From Chloroflexota bacterium (GTDB lineage Bacteria; Chloroflexota; Anaerolineae; Anaerolineales; UBA4823), in contig JAEWYL010000252.1 of NCBI GenBank assembly GCA_023395675.1, forward strand, positions 1 through 12,792: DNA of 12,792 nucleotides. Direction: 5' to 3'. Of this stretch, positions 1 through 5,778 are shown piece by piece. The translations under genes and the position numbers were made by a program. Each line of letters begins with the position of its first letter. The first letter of the stretch is position 1. Under the pieces are notes generated by a model. The model ran no database searches. It was not told the DNA's origin and saw only the letters and a program-made list of their open reading frames with translations.

Positions 1-218
1 GTCTCCCCACCGCGCCTCACGGTTTTCCGCCCCAAGCAGGGGCACGGCTGCGCCCGTTCCGGCGCAGGACCCGTGAATTTCCCGCCGTGCCCCTGCAGGA
101 ACCGGGGATTTCGCCAGGGCCTCGCCGCCCCCCAACGTTCGCGGGGCAAAAGATCGCGCCGGTAGGGGCTCGGCGGTGCATGGACGGAAACCCGCCCGGC
201 AGGCATCCAGCCGAGCCC
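1..218. repeat. Structured direct repeat, copy 1 (runs off left edge)
   Basis: First of two tandem copies; the homologous text starts at base 1 here and at base 236 in copy 2, so the period is about 235 bp and the array may continue left of the window. Over about 218 aligned bases I count roughly ten substitutions and one indel (about 95% identity by eye). The unit holds a 13-bp perfect inverted repeat (36-48 with 84-96), a smaller nested one (49-54 with 61-66) and a 9-bp one (166-174 with 210-218). The segment 219-235 links the copies and forms GGTGG/CCACC (232-236 with 242-246) across the junction. I see no convincing gene in it. It looks like a dispersed intergenic palindromic (REP or MITE-like) element. 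That class is an inference, and only a genome-wide copy count would show it. Confidence 0.85.
36..96. other. Stem-loop in repeat copy 1 (13-bp arms)
   Basis: GCAGGGGCACGGC at 36-48 is the exact reverse complement of GCCGTGCCCCTGC at 84-96. Inside the loop TGCGCC (49-54) pairs with GGCGCA (61-66), giving a nested or branched structure. The structure could form on either strand. Confidence 0.8.
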
Positions 219-271
219 ATCCCCCCGGCGAGGTGGTCTCCCCACCGCGCCTCACGGTTTTCCGTCCCGAA

Positions 272-330
272 CAGGGGCACGGCTGCGCCCGTTCCGGCGC
301 AGGCCCCGTGAATTTCCCGCCGTGCCCCTG
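272..330. other. Stem-loop in repeat copy 2 (12-bp arms)
   Basis: CAGGGGCACGGC at 272-283 pairs exactly with GCCGTGCCCCTG at 319-330. The G-to-A change just outside the left arm shortens the stem by one pair relative to copy 1, while the nested TGCGCC/GGCGCA hairpin is intact. Confidence 0.8.
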
Positions 331-401
331 CAGGAATCGGGGGTTTCGCCAGGGCCTCGCCGCCCCCCAACGTTCGCGGGGCAAAAATATCGCGCCGGTA
401 G

Positions 402-454
402 GGGCTCGGCGGTGCATGGACGGAAACCCGCCCGGCACGCACCCCGCCGAGCCC
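402..454. other. Second stem-loop in repeat copy 2 (11-bp arms)
   Basis: GGGCTCGGCGG at 402-412 pairs exactly with CCGCCGAGCCC at 444-454. The counterpart in copy 1 (166-174 with 210-218) keeps nine of these pairs. Confidence 0.75.
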
Positions 455-495
455 TGGGCCGCACGTTCCTGACGCCCGGCCCCCGGCGCGCCCTC

Positions 496-1794
496 CTACC
501 CCTCCGGGCGGGGCCGGCCCCGCAGGGCGATCAGGGAATAGCCCGCCAGCACCAGCGCCTCGGTGAAAACGTAGACCCAGGCCGCGCCCGCCACGCCGAA
601 GCGCCCGACCACCAGCAGGTTGAGCCCCGCGTTCACCGCCACCGTGAAGACCTGGTACAGGGTGCGGCGGGTCTGCCGCCCGGTGACGATGATGATCGCC
701 GCCATGGCGAAGCTCCCGCATTTGAAAAGCAGCACCAGGCTCAGGATGCGCAGGATCTCGGTCACGCCGGTGTAGCTCTTACCCAGCAGCACCAGGGCCG
801 CCGGCGCGCCCAGGTAAAAGGCCAGCGCCATGGCCGCGCCCAGCACGGCCATGAGCAGGATCATGCGGCCCGCGCTGCGCCGGGCCTGGGCCTCGTCGGT
901 GGCGTACAGCCGCCCCAGGATGGGCACCATGACCGAATAGACCGCCGCCGGCGCCAGGAAGAGGGCGTTCACCAGGTTCACCGCCGGGGAGTACAGCCCG
1001 GCGGCCGCGTCGCCCAGCACGAAGCCGAGGATGAGCAGGTCCTGGCGCATGGAGGCCAGGCTGAGGGCGTCGGAGGCGGCGAAGGGCGGGGCCTGGCGCA
1101 GGATGCCCCGCGCCGCAGGCGGGGAGAAGCTCAACCCGGCCCTGCGCCAGAGCAGCAGCAGGCCCGCCAGCACCCCCAGCAGCGCCGCCCCCAGGCGCAC
1201 CCAGGCGTAGAGGCGCGGGTCCACGTTCCCGCCGCCGATCAGCAGCAGGGTGCCCAGCAGCCACAGCCCGTCGGACCCGGCGTCCAGCAGCGAGACGGTG
1301 CGGGCGTGCAGGGCGGCCTTGAAGGCCGTCAGGATGGACTGGAGCAGGTGGTCCACCAGCACCGCCCCGGCCGCGATCAGCAGCAGGCTGTAGGGGTAAT
1401 CGCCCGCGTCCAGGCGCCCGCCGAGCAGGGCGAACAGCCCCAGCCAGGCCGCGCCCAGGGCGGTCTTCAGGCCCAGCGTGCTCCCGGCGAGCATCCCCAG
1501 CCGGGAGGGCTGCCGCCCGCCGTCCCGCAGCAGCAGGTGGTCGCTGCCCAGGTCGAACAGCACCGAGAGCATCCCCGCCAGGGCGAAGCAGAGCGTGTAC
1601 TGCCCGTAGAGCTCCAGGCCGAGCTGCCGCGCCGTGAGCAGCAGGGTCAGCGCGGTGAGCCCCTGGGCGGCGGCGGAGCCCGAGAAGAGGTGGGCGATCT
1701 TCTGCAGGATGGCGTTCCGCCTCAGCCCCGGGGCGGCCGCCTCCGGCTGCTCGGGGAGGGCGCCCTGGGCCGGCGCTCCGAGACCCTCTTTCAT
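496..1794 (-). CDS. Polysaccharide/oligosaccharide flippase, Wzx/MATE-like (MOP superfamily)
   Basis: A 432-aa polytopic inner-membrane protein with about a dozen hydrophobic helices and no large soluble domain. It resembles the polysaccharide-biosynthesis branch of the MOP superfamily, whose members move undecaprenyl-linked oligosaccharides from the inner to the outer face. The N-terminus is a Pro/Ala-rich cytoplasmic tail (about residues 1-28). The first helix follows with the usual short motif RQLGLELYGQYTL (about residues 56-68). The ATG at 1794 overlaps the stop of the preceding GT4 gene (ATGA), and GGAG lies 6 bases before it, so translational coupling is likely. Length is near the family norm (about 400-480 aa). 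The stop is TAG at 496-498. Flippase identity is good, but the carried glycan is unknown. An O-antigen-type or teichuronic-type exporter are both possible. Confidence 0.85.
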   Translation of the reverse strand: MKEGLGAPAQGALPEQPEAAAPGLRRNAILQKIAHLFSGSAAAQGLTALTLLLTARQLGLELYGQYTLCFALAGMLSVLFDLGSDHLLLRDGGRQPSRLGMLAGSTLGLKTALGAAWLGLFALLGGRLDAGDYPYSLLLIAAGAVLVDHLLQSILTAFKAALHARTVSLLDAGSDGLWLLGTLLLIGGGNVDPRLYAWVRLGAALLGVLAGLLLLWRRAGLSFSPPAARGILRQAPPFAASDALSLASMRQDLLILGFVLGDAAAGLYSPAVNLVNALFLAPAAVYSVMVPILGRLYATDEAQARRSAGRMILLMAVLGAAMALAFYLGAPAALVLLGKSYTGVTEILRILSLVLLFKCGSFAMAAIIIVTGRQTRRTLYQVFTVAVNAGLNLLVVGRFGVAGAAWVYVFTEALVLAGYSLIALRGRPRPEG

Positions 1795-2999
1795 CCCAGG
1801 CTCCGCAGATACTGCGCTTCCAGCGTTTCCACGATGCGCTCCCAGCGGTAGGCCTGCACCCGCTCCAGGCCGCGGCGGGCCAGCTCTGCGGCGGCCTCCG
1901 GCCGGCGGAAGAGCGCCAGCACCGCCTCCGCCAGGGCGCGCGGGTCGCCCGGGCGGGCCAGCAGCCCGGCGGGGGGCTCGCCCAGCAGCAGGCGCCGGTC
2001 GCCCACGTCGGCGCTGACGAAAGGCACCCCGCAGGCCAGGCTTTCGAACAGCTTCAACGGCTGCCGGGAGCGGGCCACGTCGTCATCGTAGACCGGGTCC
2101 AGGGTGAGGTCCGCCAGGCGGTAGTAGAGCGGGGCCTCGGAGAAGGGCACCCGGCCGCGGAAGATCACCCGCCCCGCCAGTCCGGCCCCCTCCACGCGGG
2201 CGCGGATGCGGGGCATATCCTCGCCCCCGCCCACCAGCAGCAGGCGCGCCGCCGGCTCCTCCGCCGCCACCTGCTCGAAGGCCTCCACCAGCAGGTCCAC
2301 CGGGTGGCTGGACAGGCTCAGGCTGCCGATAAAGGCCGCCACCTTGCAGCCCTCCAGCCCCAGCTCGGCGCGCAGCGCGGCCACCCGCTCCGCCGGGGGC
2401 GGGCTGAACCGCTCCGGGTCGAAGCCGTTCGGCAGGTAGGTGATGTGGCCCTCCGGCACGCCCAGTGAAAGCAGGCGCCGGCGCAGGAACTGGGTGTGGG
2501 TGGTGACCCCCTCCACCCGCAGGGGGAGCCCGTCCTCGAAGCTCGAGACCAGGCGGCGCTGCCAGCCCCCCGAAAAGCGGTTGGTGGCGGCCTCGTAATC
2601 GTCCACGTCCAGCCACACCCGCCGGCCGCGCAGCCGGCGCGCCAGCAGCCCGGCCACCCCGTTCATGGGGTGGGGCTTGCCGATGTGGATCAGGTCGTAC
2701 CCGCCCTGCAGGGCGAGGCGCGCCAGCCCGGCGGTGGCCCAGGCCATCAGGGGCAGCAGCCGGTAGGCCGGGTAGTAGGTTTTCAGGTCGCCCTGCTTGC
2801 GCACGTGCATGGGGGCCACGTAATGCACCGCCACGCCCTCGCGCTCGAAGCGCTTCTCCTTGAGGCTGTCGTAGCTGCTGTGCAGCGCGCCGATGGAGAC
2901 CTGGTGCCCGCGCCGGGCCAGGCCGCGCGCCAGGGGGAAATAGCGCCCGGCGCCGCCGGGGCTTTCCAGGTCCTGGGTGAGCAGGAAGAGCAGCCTCAC
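1791..2999 (-). CDS. Glycosyltransferase family 4 (GT-B fold)
   Basis: A 402-aa cytoplasmic or membrane-associated GT4 enzyme, expected to transfer a sugar from a nucleotide sugar to a lipid-linked acceptor. The N-terminal half opens with a Rossmann strand and the SPGGAGRY loop (about residues 13-20). The C-terminal half has LPNGFD (189-194), the GGGED turn (257-261) and the donor-binding segment around PLKLFESLACGVPFVSA (314-330), with E319 in the expected acidic position. I start at GTG 2999 rather than at an in-frame ATG at 3035. The GTG overlaps the stop of the upstream gene (GTGA), has GGAGG four bases before it (3004-3008), and gives a protein beginning directly at the first beta strand; the ATG would add 12 Gly/Ala-rich residues. 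It overlaps the flippase start by four bases. The transferred sugar cannot be told. Confidence 0.88.
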   Translation of the reverse strand: MRLLFLLTQDLESPGGAGRYFPLARGLARRGHQVSIGALHSSYDSLKEKRFEREGVAVHYVAPMHVRKQGDLKTYYPAYRLLPLMAWATAGLARLALQGGYDLIHIGKPHPMNGVAGLLARRLRGRRVWLDVDDYEAATNRFSGGWQRRLVSSFEDGLPLRVEGVTTHTQFLRRRLLSLGVPEGHITYLPNGFDPERFSPPPAERVAALRAELGLEGCKVAAFIGSLSLSSHPVDLLVEAFEQVAAEEPAARLLLVGGGEDMPRIRARVEGAGLAGRVIFRGRVPFSEAPLYYRLADLTLDPVYDDDVARSRQPLKLFESLACGVPFVSADVGDRRLLLGEPPAGLLARPGDPRALAEAVLALFRRPEAAAELARRGLERVQAYRWERIVETLEAQYLRSLG

Positions 3000-4111
3000 G
3001 CCGCCTCCACCAGGGCGCGCGCCAGCCTGCGCCACTCGTCCTCGGGCGGCGAGGCCGCCTCCGCCGGGGGCGGGGGCGGCGCCAGCAGGAAGCGTTCCAG
3101 CGCCTCCGCCAGGGCCTGCGCCTCGCCCGGGGCCACTGCCTGCAGCCGCGCCCGGTTCTCGGGCGGGATGCCGGCCGCCACCTGCTCGCTGACGATCATG
3201 GGCAGCCCGTAGCCCAGCCCCAGGCTGGCGGCCCCGCTCTGGGTGCCGCCCGTGTAGGGCGCCACCAGCAGGTCGGCGGCGGTGAACAGGCGGTGCGCCT
3301 CCTCGTTGGGGATGTAGCGGTCCAGCACCCGCACCTGCGCCTGCAGGCCCAGCGCCTGGAGGCGGGTCAGATAGCGGCTCTTGTCCTCCCAGAACTCGCC
3401 GGCGATCACCAGGCAGGGGGTCTGCCCCCGCTCCCGCAGCCGCCCCAGGGCCTCCAGCAGCACCTCCAGGCCCTTATAGGGCCGCACGATGCCGAAGAAC
3501 AGCAGCACCGGCCCCTCCAGGGGCAGGTCCAGGAGGCGGCGCGCCTGGCCGCGCGTGAGCGATTCGCTCCCCAGGCGGGCGTAAATCGGGTGCGGGTGCA
3601 CCGCCGCCCGCACCCCCGGCAGCAGCTCCTGCAGGCGCTCCCGCTCGCGGGCGGTCTGGGTGATGAAGACCTGCCCCTGCCGCAGGGCCTGGCGGGCCAG
3701 CCAGGTATCCCAGGGGCGTTTCTCGTGCGGGAGGACGTTGTGGATCATGTAGACCAGGGGCAGGCCCCGGCGCCGCAGGCGCCTCCCCAGCAGGGCGAAA
3801 GGCGCGCCCCAGAAGGTGGTCCACCAGTGCACCACCACCCGCTCGGGGCGGAAAGCGGCGACGGCGGAGGCGGTCTGGAACCAGGTCCAGGGGTAGAGCG
3901 GGTCCAGCAGGTACTCCGCCGGGGTGCGCAGCGCCTCCTGGCTGGGGTCGCGGTCGCTCTCGCCGGGGTAGAGCCAGGCGGGGTACTGCCGGCGGAAGGA
4001 GAACACGCGTGTTTCGTGTCCTTCCTCCAGCAGCGCCTGGGCCAGGCGCCCGGTGTAGTGGGCGATCCCGCCGCGGTAGGGGTAAACGGGGCCGATCATG
4101 GCGATCTTCAT
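2996..4111 (-). CDS. Glycosyltransferase family 4 (GT-B fold)
   Basis: A 371-aa GT-B enzyme. The acceptor-side half begins with GPVYPYRGGIAHYT (about residues 7-20), the glycine loop typical of GT4. It continues with MIHNVLPHE (122-130) and TQTARERERL (151-160). The C-terminal half has FFGIVRPYKG (205-214), the hinge strand of the donor domain. It then has a donor-site segment from ADLLVAPYTGGTQSGAASLG (279-298) to GLPMIVSE (302-309). The usual final glutamate of the EX7E motif in this last region is not obvious: the sequence has GTQSG where many relatives have an acidic residue, so the catalytic or donor detail may differ. The start is ATG 4111; no clear Shine-Dalgarno precedes it, and a weak promoter may lie in the 73-base gap upstream. 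Its stop overlaps the next GT4 gene (GTGA), so the two are probably made together and act on the same acceptor in sequence. Confidence 0.88.
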   Translation of the reverse strand: MKIAMIGPVYPYRGGIAHYTGRLAQALLEEGHETRVFSFRRQYPAWLYPGESDRDPSQEALRTPAEYLLDPLYPWTWFQTASAVAAFRPERVVVHWWTTFWGAPFALLGRRLRRRGLPLVYMIHNVLPHEKRPWDTWLARQALRQGQVFITQTARERERLQELLPGVRAAVHPHPIYARLGSESLTRGQARRLLDLPLEGPVLLFFGIVRPYKGLEVLLEALGRLRERGQTPCLVIAGEFWEDKSRYLTRLQALGLQAQVRVLDRYIPNEEAHRLFTAADLLVAPYTGGTQSGAASLGLGYGLPMIVSEQVAAGIPPENRARLQAVAPGEAQALAEALERFLLAPPPPPAEAASPPEDEWRRLARALVEAA

Positions 4112-4184
4112 GCGCGGTAAACCTGTCCGGTTAAGTGGACGACAATCGTATCGTGCGCACAGGCGCTTATTGTAACCATTCCGC
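4112..4184 (-). other. Short intergenic gap inside the glycan cluster; possible weak promoter
   Basis: Seventy-three bases separate the stop of the 530-aa GT-C gene from the next ATG, the longest break between the 882-aa gene and the flippase. It is noticeably less GC-rich than its surroundings. On the minus strand TTACAA (4170-4175) and TACGAT (4145-4150) could be -35 and -10 elements, but the 19-base spacing and partial match make this weak. A short palindrome GTGCGCAC sits at 4153-4160. No terminator is apparent, so read-through from the upstream gene is also likely. Confidence 0.3.
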
Positions 4185-5777
4185 TCACCAATCCGCGCCC
4201 GATTCCAGCGGGCAGGCGCCGGTTACGCCCGGCGCGCCGTCCGGGACGGGGTAGAAGCCGTAGCCGTTCACCTCCGCCAGGGGCTGCAGCCCGAGGGCGT
4301 TTTCGGCCGCGGCCCGCAGCTCCGAGGCGCGCAGGATGAGCAGGCCCACCCCGCAGTCCTGCAGCAGGCGGCGCGCCTGCCCGGGAGAGGCGGAGAGGGC
4401 CGAAGGGCCCGCGCCCGGCGGGTAGGAGGGGCGGTCGTAGAGGAGGCTCCCGGTCTCGCTCGCGGCGACCTGCACCGCCAGGAACTCCCAGTTGTGGAGC
4501 TCCAGCAGGGCCGGGCGCGCCGCCAGGTCCGGCTGCTCCTGCCGCAGGCCTTTCAGGCGCCGCCCCACCTCCAGGCCGGCCGCGGCCGGGTCGTTCTGCA
4601 GGCCGAAGGCCCGGGTCGCCTGCAGCAGCGCCAGGGCGCAGAGGGCGAGGCCCAGCGCCGCCGCCCGCGCCCGCCCCGCAAAGGGCAGGCGCTCCAGGGC
4701 GGCCAGCAGGGCGGCGGAGGCCGGGGGCAGGAGCAGGAAGAGATAGGGCGCCAGATAGCGCGCCAGGTTCCCGGGCGGGTCGTACTGCCCGGCGTGCAGG
4801 GCGATAAAGGCCGCCGGGGGCAGGAGGGCGAAGAGGGCGTACCAGCGGGCCGGCGGACGCTTCCACAGCAGCCACAGCCCGGGCAGGGCCAGCAGCGCGC
4901 CCGGGGCCTCGATGCGGGCCAGGGTGTGCAGATAGGGGAGATACGAAGGAGGGACGGCGAAGCGCGCCTGCTTGTACAGGCGGATAGTCTCCAGGAAGGC
5001 GAGCGGGCTGCCGCTCTGCAGCCAGGCGGCGCCGGCCCACAGGGCCGGAATGGTCCAGGGCAGCAGGGCGGCCCCCAGCAGCAGGGCCGGCCCGGACGAT
5101 GGCGCGCCGGACGCAGGCCGGGCCAGGCGCCAGAGCAGGAAGAGGCTGTAGAGCAGGGCGATCACCCAGCCCTCGAAGCGGAAGCCGTTCGCCAGCGCCA
5201 GGCAGGCGGCGCTCGTAAGCAGGGGCAGCGCCCTCCCGCCGCGCAGGTAGCGCGCCAGGCCCAGCAGGCAGCCCATCAGCAGGGTGAAATAAGGCATCTC
5301 GCTCAGCGGGGCCGCGCTGAGCCACAGGTGGGCCGGGTTCACCGCCAGCAGGAAGGCGCTCAGCAGGGCCAGGCGGCGCGAGCCGGTCAGCTCCCGGGCG
5401 AGGAGCGCCATGAGCAGGATGGAGAGCAGCCCCAGGGCGAGGGTGACGGCCCGCGGGGTGAGCAGCAGGTCGGGGTAGACCCGCAGCGCCAGCCCGTACA
5501 GAACGTTGTAGAGAGGCAGCCACACCCCGCCCGCCTCGAGGCGGGGCAGCGCGGCCGGGTTGGCGGCCGAACTGGCGGCCCAGTTGGCGGCCTGCACCAC
5601 GCGCCCGAAGTCGTCGGCGGTGAGGGCCTGGAAGCCCGCGCGCAGCAGGGCGGCCTGCAGGCCCAGACGGGCCAGCAGCAGCGCGGGCAGCAGCAGGGAC
5701 GGCCGCGCGGCCCGCGCCAGGCCCAGCCGCACCGGCTGGGGGCTCAGCGGCAGCCCGGCCTGGGGGGCGGCGGTCAT
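4185..5777 (-). CDS. GT-C membrane glycosyltransferase, GT39/ArnT-like
   Basis: A 530-aa polytopic membrane protein with about ten or more helices followed by an extracytoplasmic C-terminal part (from about residue 395). The topology fits the GT-C fold, which uses polyprenyl-phosphate sugars on the outer membrane face. Family-type landmarks: an acidic pair in the first outer loop, TADDFGRV (D55-D56), matching the catalytic acidic position of GT-C enzymes; SEMPYF (159-164); and GFRFEGW (198-204), the R-x-E-G element common in GT39-like proteins. The ATG at 5777 lies one base after the stop of the 882-aa gene (TGA-G-ATG), and a GGGGGAG sequence in the end of that gene serves as ribosome-binding site, so the two are translationally coupled. 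Donor sugar and acceptor are unknown. Stop TGA at 4185-4187. Confidence 0.82.
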   Translation of the reverse strand: MTAAPQAGLPLSPQPVRLGLARAARPSLLLPALLLARLGLQAALLRAGFQALTADDFGRVVQAANWAASSAANPAALPRLEAGGVWLPLYNVLYGLALRVYPDLLLTPRAVTLALGLLSILLMALLARELTGSRRLALLSAFLLAVNPAHLWLSAAPLSEMPYFTLLMGCLLGLARYLRGGRALPLLTSAACLALANGFRFEGWVIALLYSLFLLWRLARPASGAPSSGPALLLGAALLPWTIPALWAGAAWLQSGSPLAFLETIRLYKQARFAVPPSYLPYLHTLARIEAPGALLALPGLWLLWKRPPARWYALFALLPPAAFIALHAGQYDPPGNLARYLAPYLFLLLPPASAALLAALERLPFAGRARAAALGLALCALALLQATRAFGLQNDPAAAGLEVGRRLKGLRQEQPDLAARPALLELHNWEFLAVQVAASETGSLLYDRPSYPPGAGPSALSASPGQARRLLQDCGVGLLILRASELRAAAENALGLQPLAEVNGYGFYPVPDGAPGVTGACPLESGADW

Positions 5778-5778
5778 C

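Larger units (their letters stand above)
236..454. repeat. Structured direct repeat, copy 2
   Basis: Second copy of the repeat starting at base 1. It keeps the same hairpins: a 12-bp perfect inverted repeat at 272-283 with 319-330 and an 11-bp one at 402-412 with 444-454. The latter is two base pairs longer than in copy 1, because the differing bases 444-445 extend the stem. Homology ends at about 454, about 40 bases past the stop codon of the flippase gene (496-498), so on the minus strand the repeats form the 3' flank of the glycan cluster. The hairpins could act as a transcript end or RNA-stabilising structure, but no U-tract follows them and I do not call a terminator. Confidence 0.85.

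Noticed and set aside
17..721. Minus-strand open frame of 234 codons over the left repeats
   Set aside because: Its product is itself internally repeated because the DNA is repeated, it overlaps the flippase end out of frame, and no ribosome-binding site or family match is visible.
322..1851. Plus-strand open frame of 509 codons crossing the repeat and the flippase gene
   Set aside because: Runs from repeat DNA through the antisense of a well-supported membrane protein; composition is His/Gln/Arg-rich and shows no recognisable domain.
3000..3035. Longer start (ATG 3035) for the downstream GT4 gene
   Set aside because: It would add a Gly/Ala-rich extension before the first beta strand and a 40-base overlap; GTG 2999 has GGAGG before it and a GTGA junction.
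4108..5523. Minus-strand open frame of 471 codons in another frame of the 530-aa GT-C gene
   Set aside because: Ala/Gly/Pro/Arg-rich with no family features; the competing frame gives a clear GT-C protein with coupled start and ribosome-binding site.
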